From assembly GCA_934202215.1 (NCBI GenBank), contig CAKPXR010000037.1, forward strand, positions 1-14,497: DNA of 14,497 nt, given 5' to 3'. Position 1 is the stretch's first letter; each line of letters begins with the position of its first letter. The notes beneath the pieces are model-generated. The model was not told where the DNA came from. It did not search any database and saw only the letters and a list, made by a program, of their open reading frames with translations. The DNA comes from an uncultured Veillonella sp. (GTDB taxonomy: Bacteria > Bacillota > Negativicutes > Veillonellales > Veillonellaceae). A program made the position numbers and the translations under genes. Below, in pieces: positions 1 through 6,707 of this stretch.

Positions 1-26
1 TTTACTTCTTTTGAATATTTTGACAT

Positions 27-73
27 AAAAAACTGCACCTCCAAAAATTGTGTCCAATTTTTGGGGTGCAGTT
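27..73 (-). terminator. Intrinsic terminator of the amino acid ABC transporter operon
   Basis: Read on the minus strand, a long hairpin lies about 40 bases after the ATPase stop codon. The outer arms are AACTGCACC (73-65) and GGTGCAGTT (39-31). The inner arms are CCAAAAATTG (64-55) and CAATTTTTGG (50-41), with one bulged base at 40 and a loop of about 4 bases. A T run (GTTTTTTATG) follows directly on the minus strand. The plus strand has no comparable T run, so the element works for the minus-strand operon. Confidence 0.9.
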
Positions 74-112
74 CATTCTAGAACTTACTTCCTTTTATAT
101 TAGAAAATATTA

Positions 113-832
113 TTATAAAATTTTTGACAAGAATATCTTTGTTCTCTCATTAGTAGGATCATCAAAGACCTTTTTAGGAGTATCATCTTCCAAAATTAAC
201 CCACCGTCAACAAATAATACACGGTCAGCTACTTCTTTGGCAAAACCCATTTCATGAGTAACGATAACCATCGTCATTCCTTCTTCTGCAAGAGACTTCA
301 TTACATCCAATACTTCACGAACCATCTCTGGATCAAGTGCAGATGTAGGTTCATCAAAAAGCATTACTTTTGGTTTCATCGCTAAAGCTCGAGCAATAGC
401 TACACGCTGCTTTTGACCACCAGATAAAGAGTCAGGATATGCGTTAGCTTTATCCCCCAACCCAACTCGATCTAACAAAGCTTGTCCGATTTTTTTTGCT
501 TCCTCATTAGAGGTTTTACGCACCTTAGTTTGAGCTAATGTTAAATTTTCCATTACAGTCATATGTGGGAATAGATTAAAGTTTTGGAATACCATCCCTA
601 CTTCAGTACGAACTTGGTTAAGTTTAGACTTATCTGAAAGATCCATACCATCTACAATTACCTTACCAGATGTAGGCTCTTCTAGATAATTCATAGTACG
701 TAATACTGTACTTTTACCAGAACCAGATGGACCAATAATTACTACAACTTGACCTTTTTCAATATGTAAATCAATGCCCTTTAATACTTCATTTTTACCA
801 AAGGATTTATGTACATTTTCTAACTTAATCAT
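113..832 (-). CDS. glnQ: Polar amino acid ABC transporter, ATP-binding protein
   Basis: This is the cytoplasmic ATPase that powers uptake of an amino acid through the permease encoded just upstream. The 239 residues match the usual length of the GlnQ/HisP class. Walker A (GPSGSGKST) is at 34-42, the Q-loop glutamine at 83 ([13 protein letters not shown]), the signature LSGGQ at 136-140, Walker B ending in DEP at about 156-162, and the switch histidine in VTHEMGFA at 193. The start ATG overlaps the permease stop by 4 bases (ATGA), which implies translational coupling. It is the last gene of the operon and is followed by a strong terminator. The family assignment is firm. The substrate cannot be fixed from the ATPase; glutamine, arginine and cystine are all possible. 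Confidence 0.95.
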   Translation of the reverse strand: MIKLENVHKSFGKNEVLKGIDLHIEKGQVVVIIGPSGSGKSTVLRTMNYLEEPTSGKVIVDGMDLSDKSKLNQVRTEVGMVFQNFNLFPHMTVMENLTLAQTKVRKTSNEEAKKIGQALLDRVGLGDKANAYPDSLSGGQKQRVAIARALAMKPKVMLFDEPTSALDPEMVREVLDVMKSLAEEGMTMVIVTHEMGFAKEVADRVLFVDGGLILEDDTPKKVFDDPTNERTKIFLSKIL

Positions 833-1485
833 TTAATGCTATATTTCCTTTCAAGGTAACCAACTAGTTGTGAAATCGTTACTGTCATAATAAGATAAAT
901 AACAGCAACTGTCCCCCAAATTTCAAATGATGCATATGTTTTAGCAATAATCAATTGGCCACGACGTGTTAATTCCTCAAAACCAATGACAGAGACTAAG
1001 GAAGAGTCTTTCAACATAGCAATAAATTCATTACCCAATGGTGGAATAATTGCCTTGAAAGCTTGTGGCATAATAATATACCGCATAGTTTGGGCCCAAC
1101 TTAAGCCAAGAGATCTACCTGCCTCCATTTGACCTTTATCAATAGACTGAATACCAGCACGAAAAATTTCAGAAACATAAGCACCAGAGTTGATACTACA
1201 TGCAGTAACAGCAGCAATAAATGGATCAATACGTTGTCCTGTAATCATTGGCAAAGCAAAATAAATCAAAAAGATCTGTACCAATAGCGGTGTACCACGA
1301 ATGATATCTACATAGCATTTTGCTAACAATCTAACTATAGAAAATTTAGATAGATTTGCTATAGCTACTAATAGACCAATAAAAAAACCACAGCCTACAG
1401 ACATAGCTGTAATTTCAACGGTTACTAGTGCACCTTGTAATAAAAGCGGTAAATTGTCCGCAATTAACCCCCAATTAAAACTCAT
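829..1485 (-). CDS. Polar amino acid ABC transporter, permease
   Basis: This is the inner-membrane permease of the HisM/GlnP family (218 residues, normal length). Hydrophobic segments lie at about 15-45, 55-80, 88-105, 140-175 and 185-210, consistent with about five membrane spans. The family motif RGTPLLVQ is at 63-70. The EAA loop that docks on the ATPase starts at about 121 ([20 protein letters not shown]). The start is supported by an AGGAG site just upstream of ATG 1485 and an 11-base gap from the binding-protein gene. The 3' end overlaps the ATPase start. In this family two copies of one such permease can form the channel; only one permease gene is present here, so I infer a homodimer. 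Confidence 0.94.
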   Translation of the reverse strand: MSFNWGLIADNLPLLLQGALVTVEITAMSVGCGFFIGLLVAIANLSKFSIVRLLAKCYVDIIRGTPLLVQIFLIYFALPMITGQRIDPFIAAVTACSINSGAYVSEIFRAGIQSIDKGQMEAGRSLGLSWAQTMRYIIMPQAFKAIIPPLGNEFIAMLKDSSLVSVIGFEELTRRGQLIIAKTYASFEIWGTVAVIYLIMTVTISQLVGYLERKYSIK

Positions 1486-1496
1486 GATTTCTCCTA

Positions 1497-2303
1497 TTAT
1501 TTAAATTCTAAAACTACTGGCATATCAGCAGGTGCATCTACATTAAACCATTTTTTGTATAATGTATTAAATTCACCATCTGCCTTCATATCGGCAATTG
1601 CTTTATTAATTTGTTCTTGTAATTCCTTATTATCTTTATTAATTGCTAAGCCCAAATATTCTTTTGTATTTGGATATGCCATAAATTTAATATGTTGGTC
1701 AGGATGCTTAGTACTGTAATATTGAGCTACAGGCAAATCAATAACAGTTGCATCTGCACCACCATTTTGTAATTCTAACAAAGCTTCATTACTATGGTCA
1801 AACTCTTTTACAGTAGTGCCTTCGATTTTATGGGCCAAATCGGCACCCGTAGTACCTAATTGAGCTGCAATTTTTTTACCTTTAAGATCATCAAGAGATG
1901 TGATATTCGCACCATCCTTGAATACTACAGCAAGAGCATTTTCATAATATGGAGAAGAGAATAATACCTTTTCACTTCTTGCTTTTGTAATAGTCATACC
2001 TGATGCAGCTACATCGATATCGCGAGTGTTTAATGCTGGAATCAAAGCATCAAACGCAATATTCTTAAGTTCTACATCTTTATTGATACGTTTACCAATT
2101 GCACGAATCAATTCAATATCAAAGCCTGTATAATCTTGAGTTTTTTCATCTTTAAATTCAAATGGTACAAATGTAGCATTAGTACCAACAATTAGTTTAT
2201 TAGAGGTTGTTTGTGTAGAAGAACCACAACCACCAATTACAGTACCAGCCATTACTAACATACAACCACCAATGATTAATTTTTTTAACTTACTATTTAA
2301 CAT
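1497..2303 (-). CDS. Amino acid ABC transporter, substrate-binding lipoprotein
   Basis: This is the extracytoplasmic receptor that delivers an amino acid to the permease. It has a lysine-rich N-terminus, a hydrophobic stretch and a lipobox IGGC with the lipid-modified cysteine most likely at C26. A second IGGC ends at C14, inside the hydrophobic core, and is less plausible as the cleavage site. The rest is a type 3 solute-binding fold: LIVGTNATFVPFEF near 37-50, SGMTITKARSEKVLFSSPYY from 101, GTTGAD from about 150, and VIDLPVA near 187. By analogy with the family, R109 would hold the ligand carboxylate and D189 its amino group. The length of 268 residues is typical. GAGGAT (2315-2310) is the ribosome binding site, and a strong promoter lies just upstream. 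The exact ligand is unknown. Confidence 0.93.
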   Translation of the reverse strand: MLNSKLKKLIIGGCMLVMAGTVIGGCGSSTQTTSNKLIVGTNATFVPFEFKDEKTQDYTGFDIELIRAIGKRINKDVELKNIAFDALIPALNTRDIDVAASGMTITKARSEKVLFSSPYYENALAVVFKDGANITSLDDLKGKKIAAQLGTTGADLAHKIEGTTVKEFDHSNEALLELQNGGADATVIDLPVAQYYSTKHPDQHIKFMAYPNTKEYLGLAINKDNKELQEQINKAIADMKADGEFNTLYKKWFNVDAPADMPVVLEFK

Positions 2304-2345
2304 CGAATCATCCTCATTTATTAAACTAACTATTTTTATTACACT

Positions 2346-2373
2346 AGTATATCACTTAGTATAATTATGTCAA
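2346..2373 (-). promoter_or_regulatory. Sigma-70 type promoter of the amino acid ABC operon
   Basis: On the minus strand TTGACA (2373-2368, perfect consensus) is followed after 16 bases by TATACT (2351-2346, five of six). Transcription would start near 2339, giving a leader of about 36 nt before the lipoprotein ATG. The short motif TATACTA occurs twice around the -10 (TATACTAAGTG, then TATACTAGTG). This may be a weak regulator site or chance in AT-rich DNA. Confidence 0.75.
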
Positions 2374-2515
2374 CAATTTTGTATAGAATTTTTTTAAATA
2401 TCAACCAATTACTATATTTATATTTCATTTTTATACACATTTTGTATATTTATAACATATATGTATAAAAACTTTCCCATAGGCGTCGGTATTTTAACCA
2501 TTTTAAATTATACAT

Positions 2516-2556
2516 ATGTATAAAAAGAAAAAGCACATGAGAAAAGCCTCATGTGC
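2516..2556 (-). terminator. Intrinsic terminator of the structured RNA
   Basis: On the minus strand GCACATGAG (2556-2548), a 6-base loop and CTCATGTGC (2541-2533) form a perfect 9-bp stem. It is followed by TTTTTCTTTTTATA. The hairpin begins only a few bases after the RNA's closing stem, so the RNA is terminated well before the ABC transporter promoter and is not simply that operon's leader. Confidence 0.9.
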
Positions 2557-2758
2557 CCGTATACGGCTGACCTGGTCTTTGCCCCCACACTCGCCTGCTG
2601 GAAGGTTCGCTCATAAGTCCAAGACTCCCCACTACTACTTCTCTCGGTTTTACCGGCAGGACTTACACCTAAGCCGCACCATGCTCACAACCTCTTGGGT
2701 TGCTTATGTGGATCGTTTTGCCTGCGACTGGCATCGACTTTCAACCACAGACCCGTAT
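2518..2758 (-). ncRNA. Structured non-coding RNA of unassigned family
   Basis: A GC-rich block of about 240 bases sits in very AT-rich intergenic DNA and has all the parts of an independent RNA gene on the minus strand. A promoter lies at 2765-2793. A closing stem pairs 2759-2753 (UAUACGG) with 2566-2560 (CCGUAUA). A 9-bp terminator with a U tract ends it. Internal stems visible by eye are: 2749-2745 with 2711-2707 (UGUGG/CCACA); hairpin 2703-2698 with 2692-2687 (GCAACC/GGUUGU); 2665-2659 with 2620-2614 (UAAGUCC/GGACUUA); and hairpin CGG-UAAAA-CCG at 2655-2645. I looked for and did not find the hallmarks of RNase P RNA, SRP RNA, tmRNA, the rod shape of 6S RNA, or the T-box, TPP, FMN, lysine, cobalamin and c-di-GMP riboswitches. 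The size and branched form would suit the raiA RNA class, but I cannot confirm that from memory. The ends are approximate. Confidence 0.75.
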
Positions 2759-2764
2759 AGACGT

Positions 2765-2793
2765 ATTATAAAGAATAACAGTATACATGTCTA
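2765..2793 (-). promoter_or_regulatory. Promoter of the structured RNA
   Basis: On the minus strand TAGACA (2793-2788, five of six to TTGACA) is followed after exactly 17 bases by TATAAT (2770-2765, perfect). The start point would be near 2758, exactly where the 5' strand of the RNA's closing stem begins. That agreement supports both calls. Confidence 0.75.
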
Positions 2794-2872
2794 GATTTAT
2801 AATTATATATACATTTTTAAAACAAATAAGACCTAACTATTAAATTATATTTCCGAACATAACATCGTTCAG

Positions 2873-2890
2873 TTCTCATTGAAATGAGAA
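2873..2890. repeat. Perfect inverted repeat in intergenic DNA
   Basis: TTCTCATT and AATGAGAA flank a 2-base centre (GA), giving an 18-base palindrome. The spacer is too short for a good RNA hairpin, so a binding site for a dimeric regulator is more likely. It lies about 80 bases upstream of the structured RNA promoter and about 190 bases upstream of the HD-GYP promoter. It has a loose resemblance to Fur-type half sites (TGAGAAT), but the match is partial and no regulator can be named. Confidence 0.4.
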
Positions 2891-3077
2891 TTAATTTTGC
2901 AACCCCTTTTTGGGATGTATAGAAAATTGTCATAGTAAACCTAAAATATTCTTCATATTATTTTAATATTTATAAAATTAGTATTTCTAGGTACCATATT
3001 TAGTACATTCCTAAAATGTCAATTATTTTTAGTATGCCAAATATGAATACAAAATGTATAACAGAACATACGTATCA

Positions 3078-3106
3078 TACACAAATTATTATTTATGGTG
3101 TATAAT
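3078..3106 (+). promoter_or_regulatory. Candidate promoter of the HD-GYP gene
   Basis: TATAAT at 3101-3106 is a perfect -10. TACACA at 3078-3083, 17 bases upstream, matches the -35 consensus in only four of six positions. The predicted start near 3113 leaves a leader of about 95 nt that contains the repeat structure at 3137-3181. A weak -35 would fit a promoter that needs an activator, but this is inference. Confidence 0.5.
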
Positions 3107-3136
3107 TTTTATACTATTAAATAAGAACGGCCTAAA

Positions 3137-3181
3137 GTTGTACGATATGAACATAAGTACGAGGGGTTGTACCATATGTTC
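3137..3181 (+). repeat. Direct and inverted repeats in the HD-GYP leader
   Basis: GTTGTACGATATG (3137-3149) is repeated as GTTGTACCATATG (3166-3178), 12 of 13 identical and 29 bases apart. Overlapping this, GAACATA (3149-3155) pairs with TATGTTC (3175-3181), and GTAC (3157-3160) with GTAC (3169-3172). They enclose an 8-base loop GAGGGGTT. The hairpin ends 12 bases before the AAAGGGG ribosome binding site at 3194-3200. It could be an operator or an RNA control element, and the loop itself resembles a Shine-Dalgarno sequence. Confidence 0.5.
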
Positions 3182-3206
3182 TACATGTTAGTTAAAGGGG
3201 TTTATT

Positions 3207-3809
3207 ATGTTTATGTTATCATTAATGCAACCATCTGGGTTGTACGAACTGGAGAAGGACAGTTTAGAAGCCATTAGCGCTCAACTCTTGCAGATGATAC
3301 AAATGAAAAGCTATCATCTGTACACTCATTCTATCCAAGTTTCAAACTATGCAGTTAGTATTGCTGCTAAAATGGGTTTACCATTAAATGAAATTGAACA
3401 AATTCGCCATGCAGCATTACTACATGATGTAGGACTATTAATGGTACCTAATGCATTAATCCAAAAATCTCCATATCTTAATAAACAAGAAATGTCCAAG
3501 TATAAGCAACATGCTGCAAGTGGTGCGAATATGATTGAAAACTACCCATGTTGCCAACAAATCTTACCTTATATTCGTTACCATCATGAAAAATGGGATG
3601 GCTCAGGCTACCCTAAACATTTGCGTGGTGCTAACATCCCATTAGGAGCTAGAATTATTGCTGTTGCAGATTATTATGATACAACAGTTAATCCTTCTAC
3701 AGAATTTTGGGCAAAAACAAAAGCTAAAGCAAAAGAGGAACTCTTTAGTGCGTCTGGCTCTCTCTTTGATCCAGATGTAGTAAAGGCATTTATCGATGTT
3801 CTTGGCTAA
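3207..3809 (+). CDS. Stand-alone HD-GYP domain protein, putative c-di-GMP phosphodiesterase (divergent)
   Basis: This 200-residue cytoplasmic protein is almost entirely one HD-GYP domain, with no receiver, PAS or membrane segment. Visible motifs are an N-terminal histidine H41 in THSIQVS, HD at 73-74, H102, HHExxDGxGYP at 126-136 (HHEKWDGSGYP), and D155 in VADYYD. These are the expected metal ligands. HD-GYP enzymes hydrolyse cyclic-di-GMP or related nucleotides. Two features are unusual. The canonical HDxGK lysine is L77 (HDVGL), and the segment after VADYYDT lacks the usual SDRPYR-like motif. Activity or specificity may therefore differ. AAAGGGG at 3194-3200 supports ATG 3207, though M3 and M7 are possible. 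It is a single-gene unit with its own promoter and terminator and runs convergent to the comF operon. Confidence 0.88.
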   Translation: MFMLSLMQPSGLYELEKDSLEAISAQLLQMIQMKSYHLYTHSIQVSNYAVSIAAKMGLPLNEIEQIRHAALLHDVGLLMVPNALIQKSPYLNKQEMSKYKQHAASGANMIENYPCCQQILPYIRYHHEKWDGSGYPKHLRGANIPLGARIIAVADYYDTTVNPSTEFWAKTKAKAKEELFSASGSLFDPDVVKAFIDVLG

Positions 3810-3820
3810 TCTAGTGATTA

Positions 3821-3850
3821 AGCGTTCACCTTATTGTGAACGCTTTTTTA
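3821..3850 (+). terminator. Intrinsic terminator of the HD-GYP gene
   Basis: AGCGTTCAC (3821-3829), a 6-base loop and GTGAACGCT (3836-3844) form a perfect 9-bp stem followed by TTTTTA. It lies between two convergent genes. On the minus strand the hairpin is followed by TTAATCA, a poor U tract, so it probably ends the convergent comF operon only weakly. Confidence 0.92.
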
Positions 3851-3858
3851 GTATATAC

Positions 3859-4554
3859 TTAAAAGCTACCACTAGCTAATGTTAGTACATCAAGTTTACC
3901 CGGCTTATATGACCTAAGAACCTTTGCTACAGCTTCAACCGTAGCCCCAGTAGTATATATATCATCTACGATAAGTACTCTTTTATCCTCTAATTCAACA
4001 TCTTTATAATTAGCACCAATAACAAAGACATCATCAATATTTTGATGTCGTTCTTTATTAGTTAACGCCCACATATCATTAGAGGTATCAAACTTATATA
4101 TACAATCTAGCCATACAAAATATCGTCTATCTATTTTTTTTAGCGAATGTGCCCATTCCTTAAAAAATAAATCAACCTGATTATATCCTCTTTTAATTTT
4201 TTTCTTTTCGCTAGATGGTACAGGAATAATGTAATCATAAATAATTGAACAATTACCATTAACAATATTAAACTTATCATATTTCATGTAAAAGTTGTAC
4301 GATGCTAAAAAAGGAGCAGCCCCTTTGGACTGCTCCTTTTTTTCATTAAATTTTACATCGTATATCATAGACTTTAGACCACCACGATAATCCGCCAGCA
4401 CACATACATCATCTACATAATGCAAAAATTTTTTTGGCACGTGACGAATATGTAATAGATCGTTAAAACAAGTTTCACACCAATCCCCTTGCGTTGCTAC
4501 CGAAGTCCCACAATGAGGACATACAGGTGGAAATAGGAAATCCCAAAGACTCAT
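3859..4554 (-). CDS. comF: ComF family protein (phosphoribosyltransferase-like, competence)
   Basis: ComF proteins are needed for DNA uptake in natural transformation in several bacteria, probably acting at the cytoplasmic side of the uptake channel. The 231 residues show the family layout. A zinc-finger-like N-terminus has C12, C15, C26 and C29 (CPHC...CETC). PVPSS at 111-115 and RGYNQ at 122-126 follow, and the PRPP-binding loop VDDIYTTGAT is at 196-205. The ATG shares one base with the recD2 stop (TAATG), so translation is coupled. It is the last gene of the long operon. Codons 71-83 are odd: they encode a strong hairpin flanked by A7 and T6 runs, which reads as an intrinsic terminator on the coding strand and is listed separately. 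The reading frame stays open through it. Confidence 0.9.
   Translation of the reverse strand: MSLWDFLFPPVCPHCGTSVATQGDWCETCFNDLLHIRHVPKKFLHYVDDVCVLADYRGGLKSMIYDVKFNEKKEQSKGAAPFLASYNFYMKYDKFNIVNGNCSIIYDYIIPVPSSEKKKIKRGYNQVDLFFKEWAHSLKKIDRRYFVWLDCIYKFDTSNDMWALTNKERHQNIDDVFVIGANYKDVELEDKRVLIVDDIYTTGATVEAVAKVLRSYKPGKLDVLTLASGSF
4307..4336 (-). terminator. Terminator-like hairpin inside comF
   Basis: On the coding (minus) strand GGAGCAGTCC (4336-4327), loop AAAG (4326-4323) and GGGCTGCTCC (4322-4313) form a 10-bp stem with one G-U pair, followed at once by TTTTTT (4312-4307). This is textbook intrinsic-terminator architecture in the first third of the gene. On the plus strand the same DNA gives a slightly weaker stem (one C-A mismatch) followed by seven T, so it may also stop antisense transcription. 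Whether it terminates in the cell depends on how closely ribosomes follow the polymerase. Confidence 0.6.
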
Positions 4555-6707
4555 TACGAATCACATCTCCCTTGTAGTCGTTCTTTAAACAATGTATATC
4601 GTTCATCAGCATTTACGGTACGTACAGCACGTTCTACGGCACTTGTAGTACCCACAATTATAACCTTCCGTTTTGCACGCGTAACAGCTGTATACAACAA
4701 ATTACGTTGTAACATACCACCATAACGTGGAACAAATGGAATGATAACTACACCATATTCACTACCTTGGCTCTTATGAACTGTAATAGCATAAGCAGGC
4801 ATAATCATATGCGCTTCATCAATAGGTAAACGAACCTCTTTATGGATAAATCGAATACAAATATCGCTTCGTGTAATGGCGTAAATTACACCAATTTCAC
4901 CATTAAACACTTCTAACTCATAGTCGTTAAGAATTTGAATAACCTTATCGCCAACGCGATACGTAATGCCATTTACACGGGCTTCCCCTTTTAAGCTATC
5001 CGGTGGATTAACAGCTTGTTGTACATATTGAGATATCAAAGTACTCCCTGCTTCCCCACGGCGCATAGGAGAAATAATTTGAATATCTAATTCATCTTCT
5101 ACATGCTCTTGTTCGCGTTTATACACATCAATGATAGCTTTCATCATCATATCATAAGACTTAACAGATATAAAAGAAAACTCTTCACTTACGGTGTCCA
5201 GATTCGGCATTTCACCACGGTTAATAGCATAGGCACTTTCAACAATAGTATTACCAGAACTTTGACGATAAATCTGATTGAGTCGAGTATAAGGAACACA
5301 ATCACTATCAAGTAAGTCTTTTAATACAAATCCAGCACCAATAGGTGGTAATTGATCAACGTCACCTACGATAATGACATGAGCTTCCTTTGGAATGGCC
5401 GCCATTAAAGAATAGAATAAGCGTACATTGAGCATAGATGCTTCATCAATGATGATAACATCAATATCTAATGGATCATCTTCATTCTTAGTAAAGTCGT
5501 ATGAGTCACTGCCTTGAACAGGTACTAGCAATCTATGAATCGTAGTAGCCTCAAATTCTGTTGCCTCTGTAAGTCGTTTAGCAGCACGTCCCGTAGGAGC
5601 ACAAAGAATAATACGCCCTAATCCACCAAGTTGGAAGCCTTTTACTAAAGCCTTAATAATCGTCGTTTTACCAGTACCAGGACCACCAGTTATAAGGGAA
5701 AACTTTTCAAAGAAGGATAGCTGTATAGCCTCTTTTTGAGCATCCCCAAATGTAATATGATTATCAACTTCAAACTTTTCTATAAAACTAGGAATATCTA
5801 GAGAAATTGGATCAGCCTCTAATAAGAAATCTTTGGTATAATGAACACTCTCTACTTCAGACACATACATTTCTGGAGGGTAAATATATAAGATATCTTC
5901 ATAATACGTACTATACAAAGCACCTTGCTCTAAGAGGCTTTCAATAAAATTAGCAATATCATCTACATCAGTTTGTAATAAGTCGTCTAAACGACCGATA
6001 AGTTGATCTACAGGCAAACACGTATGCCCTTGATTATCCAAACTGCGTAGAATCCATTCTAAGCCAGCTTCTAAACGACGCGTATCACTACCTGTAATCC
6101 CCAAGTGTTCTGCAAGCGTATCAGCGGTGCCAAAAAGCATATCTGGAGCCACACGTAACAAAGTATAAGGATTATCCTCAATAACAGCAACAGACTGAAC
6201 ACCATAATAGGTGTATACAGTACGACTCCATTTAGAAGAAATATGATGGCTTTCAAAAAAGTGATTTAAATCTGATAAAATACCTTCACCAAGTAAAGTG
6301 TTAAATAATTCGTCCTTAACACTTTTACGAAGTCCAGGAACATCCTTAATTTCTTCGGGACGTTCCTCGCGTAAAACTTCTAAAATACGGATACCAAAAT
6401 ACTCAAGAACCTTTTCTACGGACTTTTCACCAAAACCTTTAATACCTAAATTTAATAAATATGTCTTAGCAGCCCCCATATTATCAGGTTTAAGTTTTTC
6501 TACACTAGTAGCATCAAACTGACGACCGTATTTTTCATGTTCTACATAACGGCCTCGAACTTCGATATCTTCTCCTTCTTTAGGAGATTCAAACTTACCA
6601 GTACAAGTAATGTATTCCTCATTATAATCCTTAAGGACAAACACGCAATACGTACGTTGTGTATTCTCATATATAGTTCGGTATACAAATCCTCGTATGG
6701 CGTCCAT
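4554..6707 (-). CDS. recD2: ATP-dependent RecD2-type DNA helicase
   Basis: This is a superfamily 1 5'-3' DNA helicase of the RecD2 type, which works without RecBC and is linked in other bacteria to replication fork and mismatch-repair functions. The 717 residues are close to the Deinococcus enzyme. An N-terminal OB-like region (about 1-75) is followed by helix-hairpin-helix repeats (about 76-215) and the helicase core. Walker A GGPGTGKTT is at 341-349, Walker B IIIDEAS ends near 424, motif III GDVDQLPPIGAG starts at 448, and QIYRQ is near 478-482. C-terminal motifs AITVHKSQGSE and LLYTAVTRAK close the core. Both ends overlap neighbours by one base in TAATG junctions, with the aroK fusion upstream and comF downstream. 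The pairing with comF suggests a DNA-processing sub-cluster, but a direct role in transformation is only inference. Confidence 0.94.
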   Translation of the reverse strand: MDAIRGFVYRTIYENTQRTYCVFVLKDYNEEYITCTGKFESPKEGEDIEVRGRYVEHEKYGRQFDATSVEKLKPDNMGAAKTYLLNLGIKGFGEKSVEKVLEYFGIRILEVLREERPEEIKDVPGLRKSVKDELFNTLLGEGILSDLNHFFESHHISSKWSRTVYTYYGVQSVAVIEDNPYTLLRVAPDMLFGTADTLAEHLGITGSDTRRLEAGLEWILRSLDNQGHTCLPVDQLIGRLDDLLQTDVDDIANFIESLLEQGALYSTYYEDILYIYPPEMYVSEVESVHYTKDFLLEADPISLDIPSFIEKFEVDNHITFGDAQKEAIQLSFFEKFSLITGGPGTGKTTIIKALVKGFQLGGLGRIILCAPTGRAAKRLTEATEFEATTIHRLLVPVQGSDSYDFTKNEDDPLDIDVIIIDEASMLNVRLFYSLMAAIPKEAHVIIVGDVDQLPPIGAGFVLKDLLDSDCVPYTRLNQIYRQSSGNTIVESAYAINRGEMPNLDTVSEEFSFISVKSYDMMMKAIIDVYKREQEHVEDELDIQIISPMRRGEAGSTLISQYVQQAVNPPDSLKGEARVNGITYRVGDKVIQILNDYELEVFNGEIGVIYAITRSDICIRFIHKEVRLPIDEAHMIMPAYAITVHKSQGSEYGVVIIPFVPRYGGMLQRNLLYTAVTRAKRKVIIVGTTSAVERAVRTVNADERYTLFKERLQGRCDS

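Noticed and set aside
1383..1415. Weak hairpin (ACAGC/GCTGT) before seven T in the permease gene, coding strand
   Set aside because: The stem is only 5 bp with a long loop. It is much weaker than the comF and nrnA structures and not worth calling.
2418..2501. Minus-strand frame of 27 codons (MVKIPTPMGK...) between the RNA terminator and the ABC promoter
   Set aside because: It has no Shine-Dalgarno, lies after a terminator, and its length is expected by chance in AT-rich DNA.
2556..2735. Two 21-codon frames inside the RNA on the minus strand (starting MPVAGK and MSEPSS)
   Set aside because: Neither has a convincing ribosome binding site, and both run through paired segments. I see no reason to call the RNA a message.
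2516..2794. Open frame of 92 codons on the plus strand across the structured RNA
   Set aside because: It begins within the RNA terminator T tract on the opposite strand, has no ribosome binding site, and its sequence is explained by the paired RNA and its promoter. It resembles no protein family.
3016..3105. Plus-strand frame of 29 codons before the HD-GYP gene
   Set aside because: It has no ribosome binding site, and its end overlaps the predicted -10 element, so it would lie outside the transcript.
3135..4303. Exact 13-base match AAAGTTGTACGAT in the HD-GYP leader and in comF
   Set aside because: One or two matches of this length are expected by chance in a window of this size.
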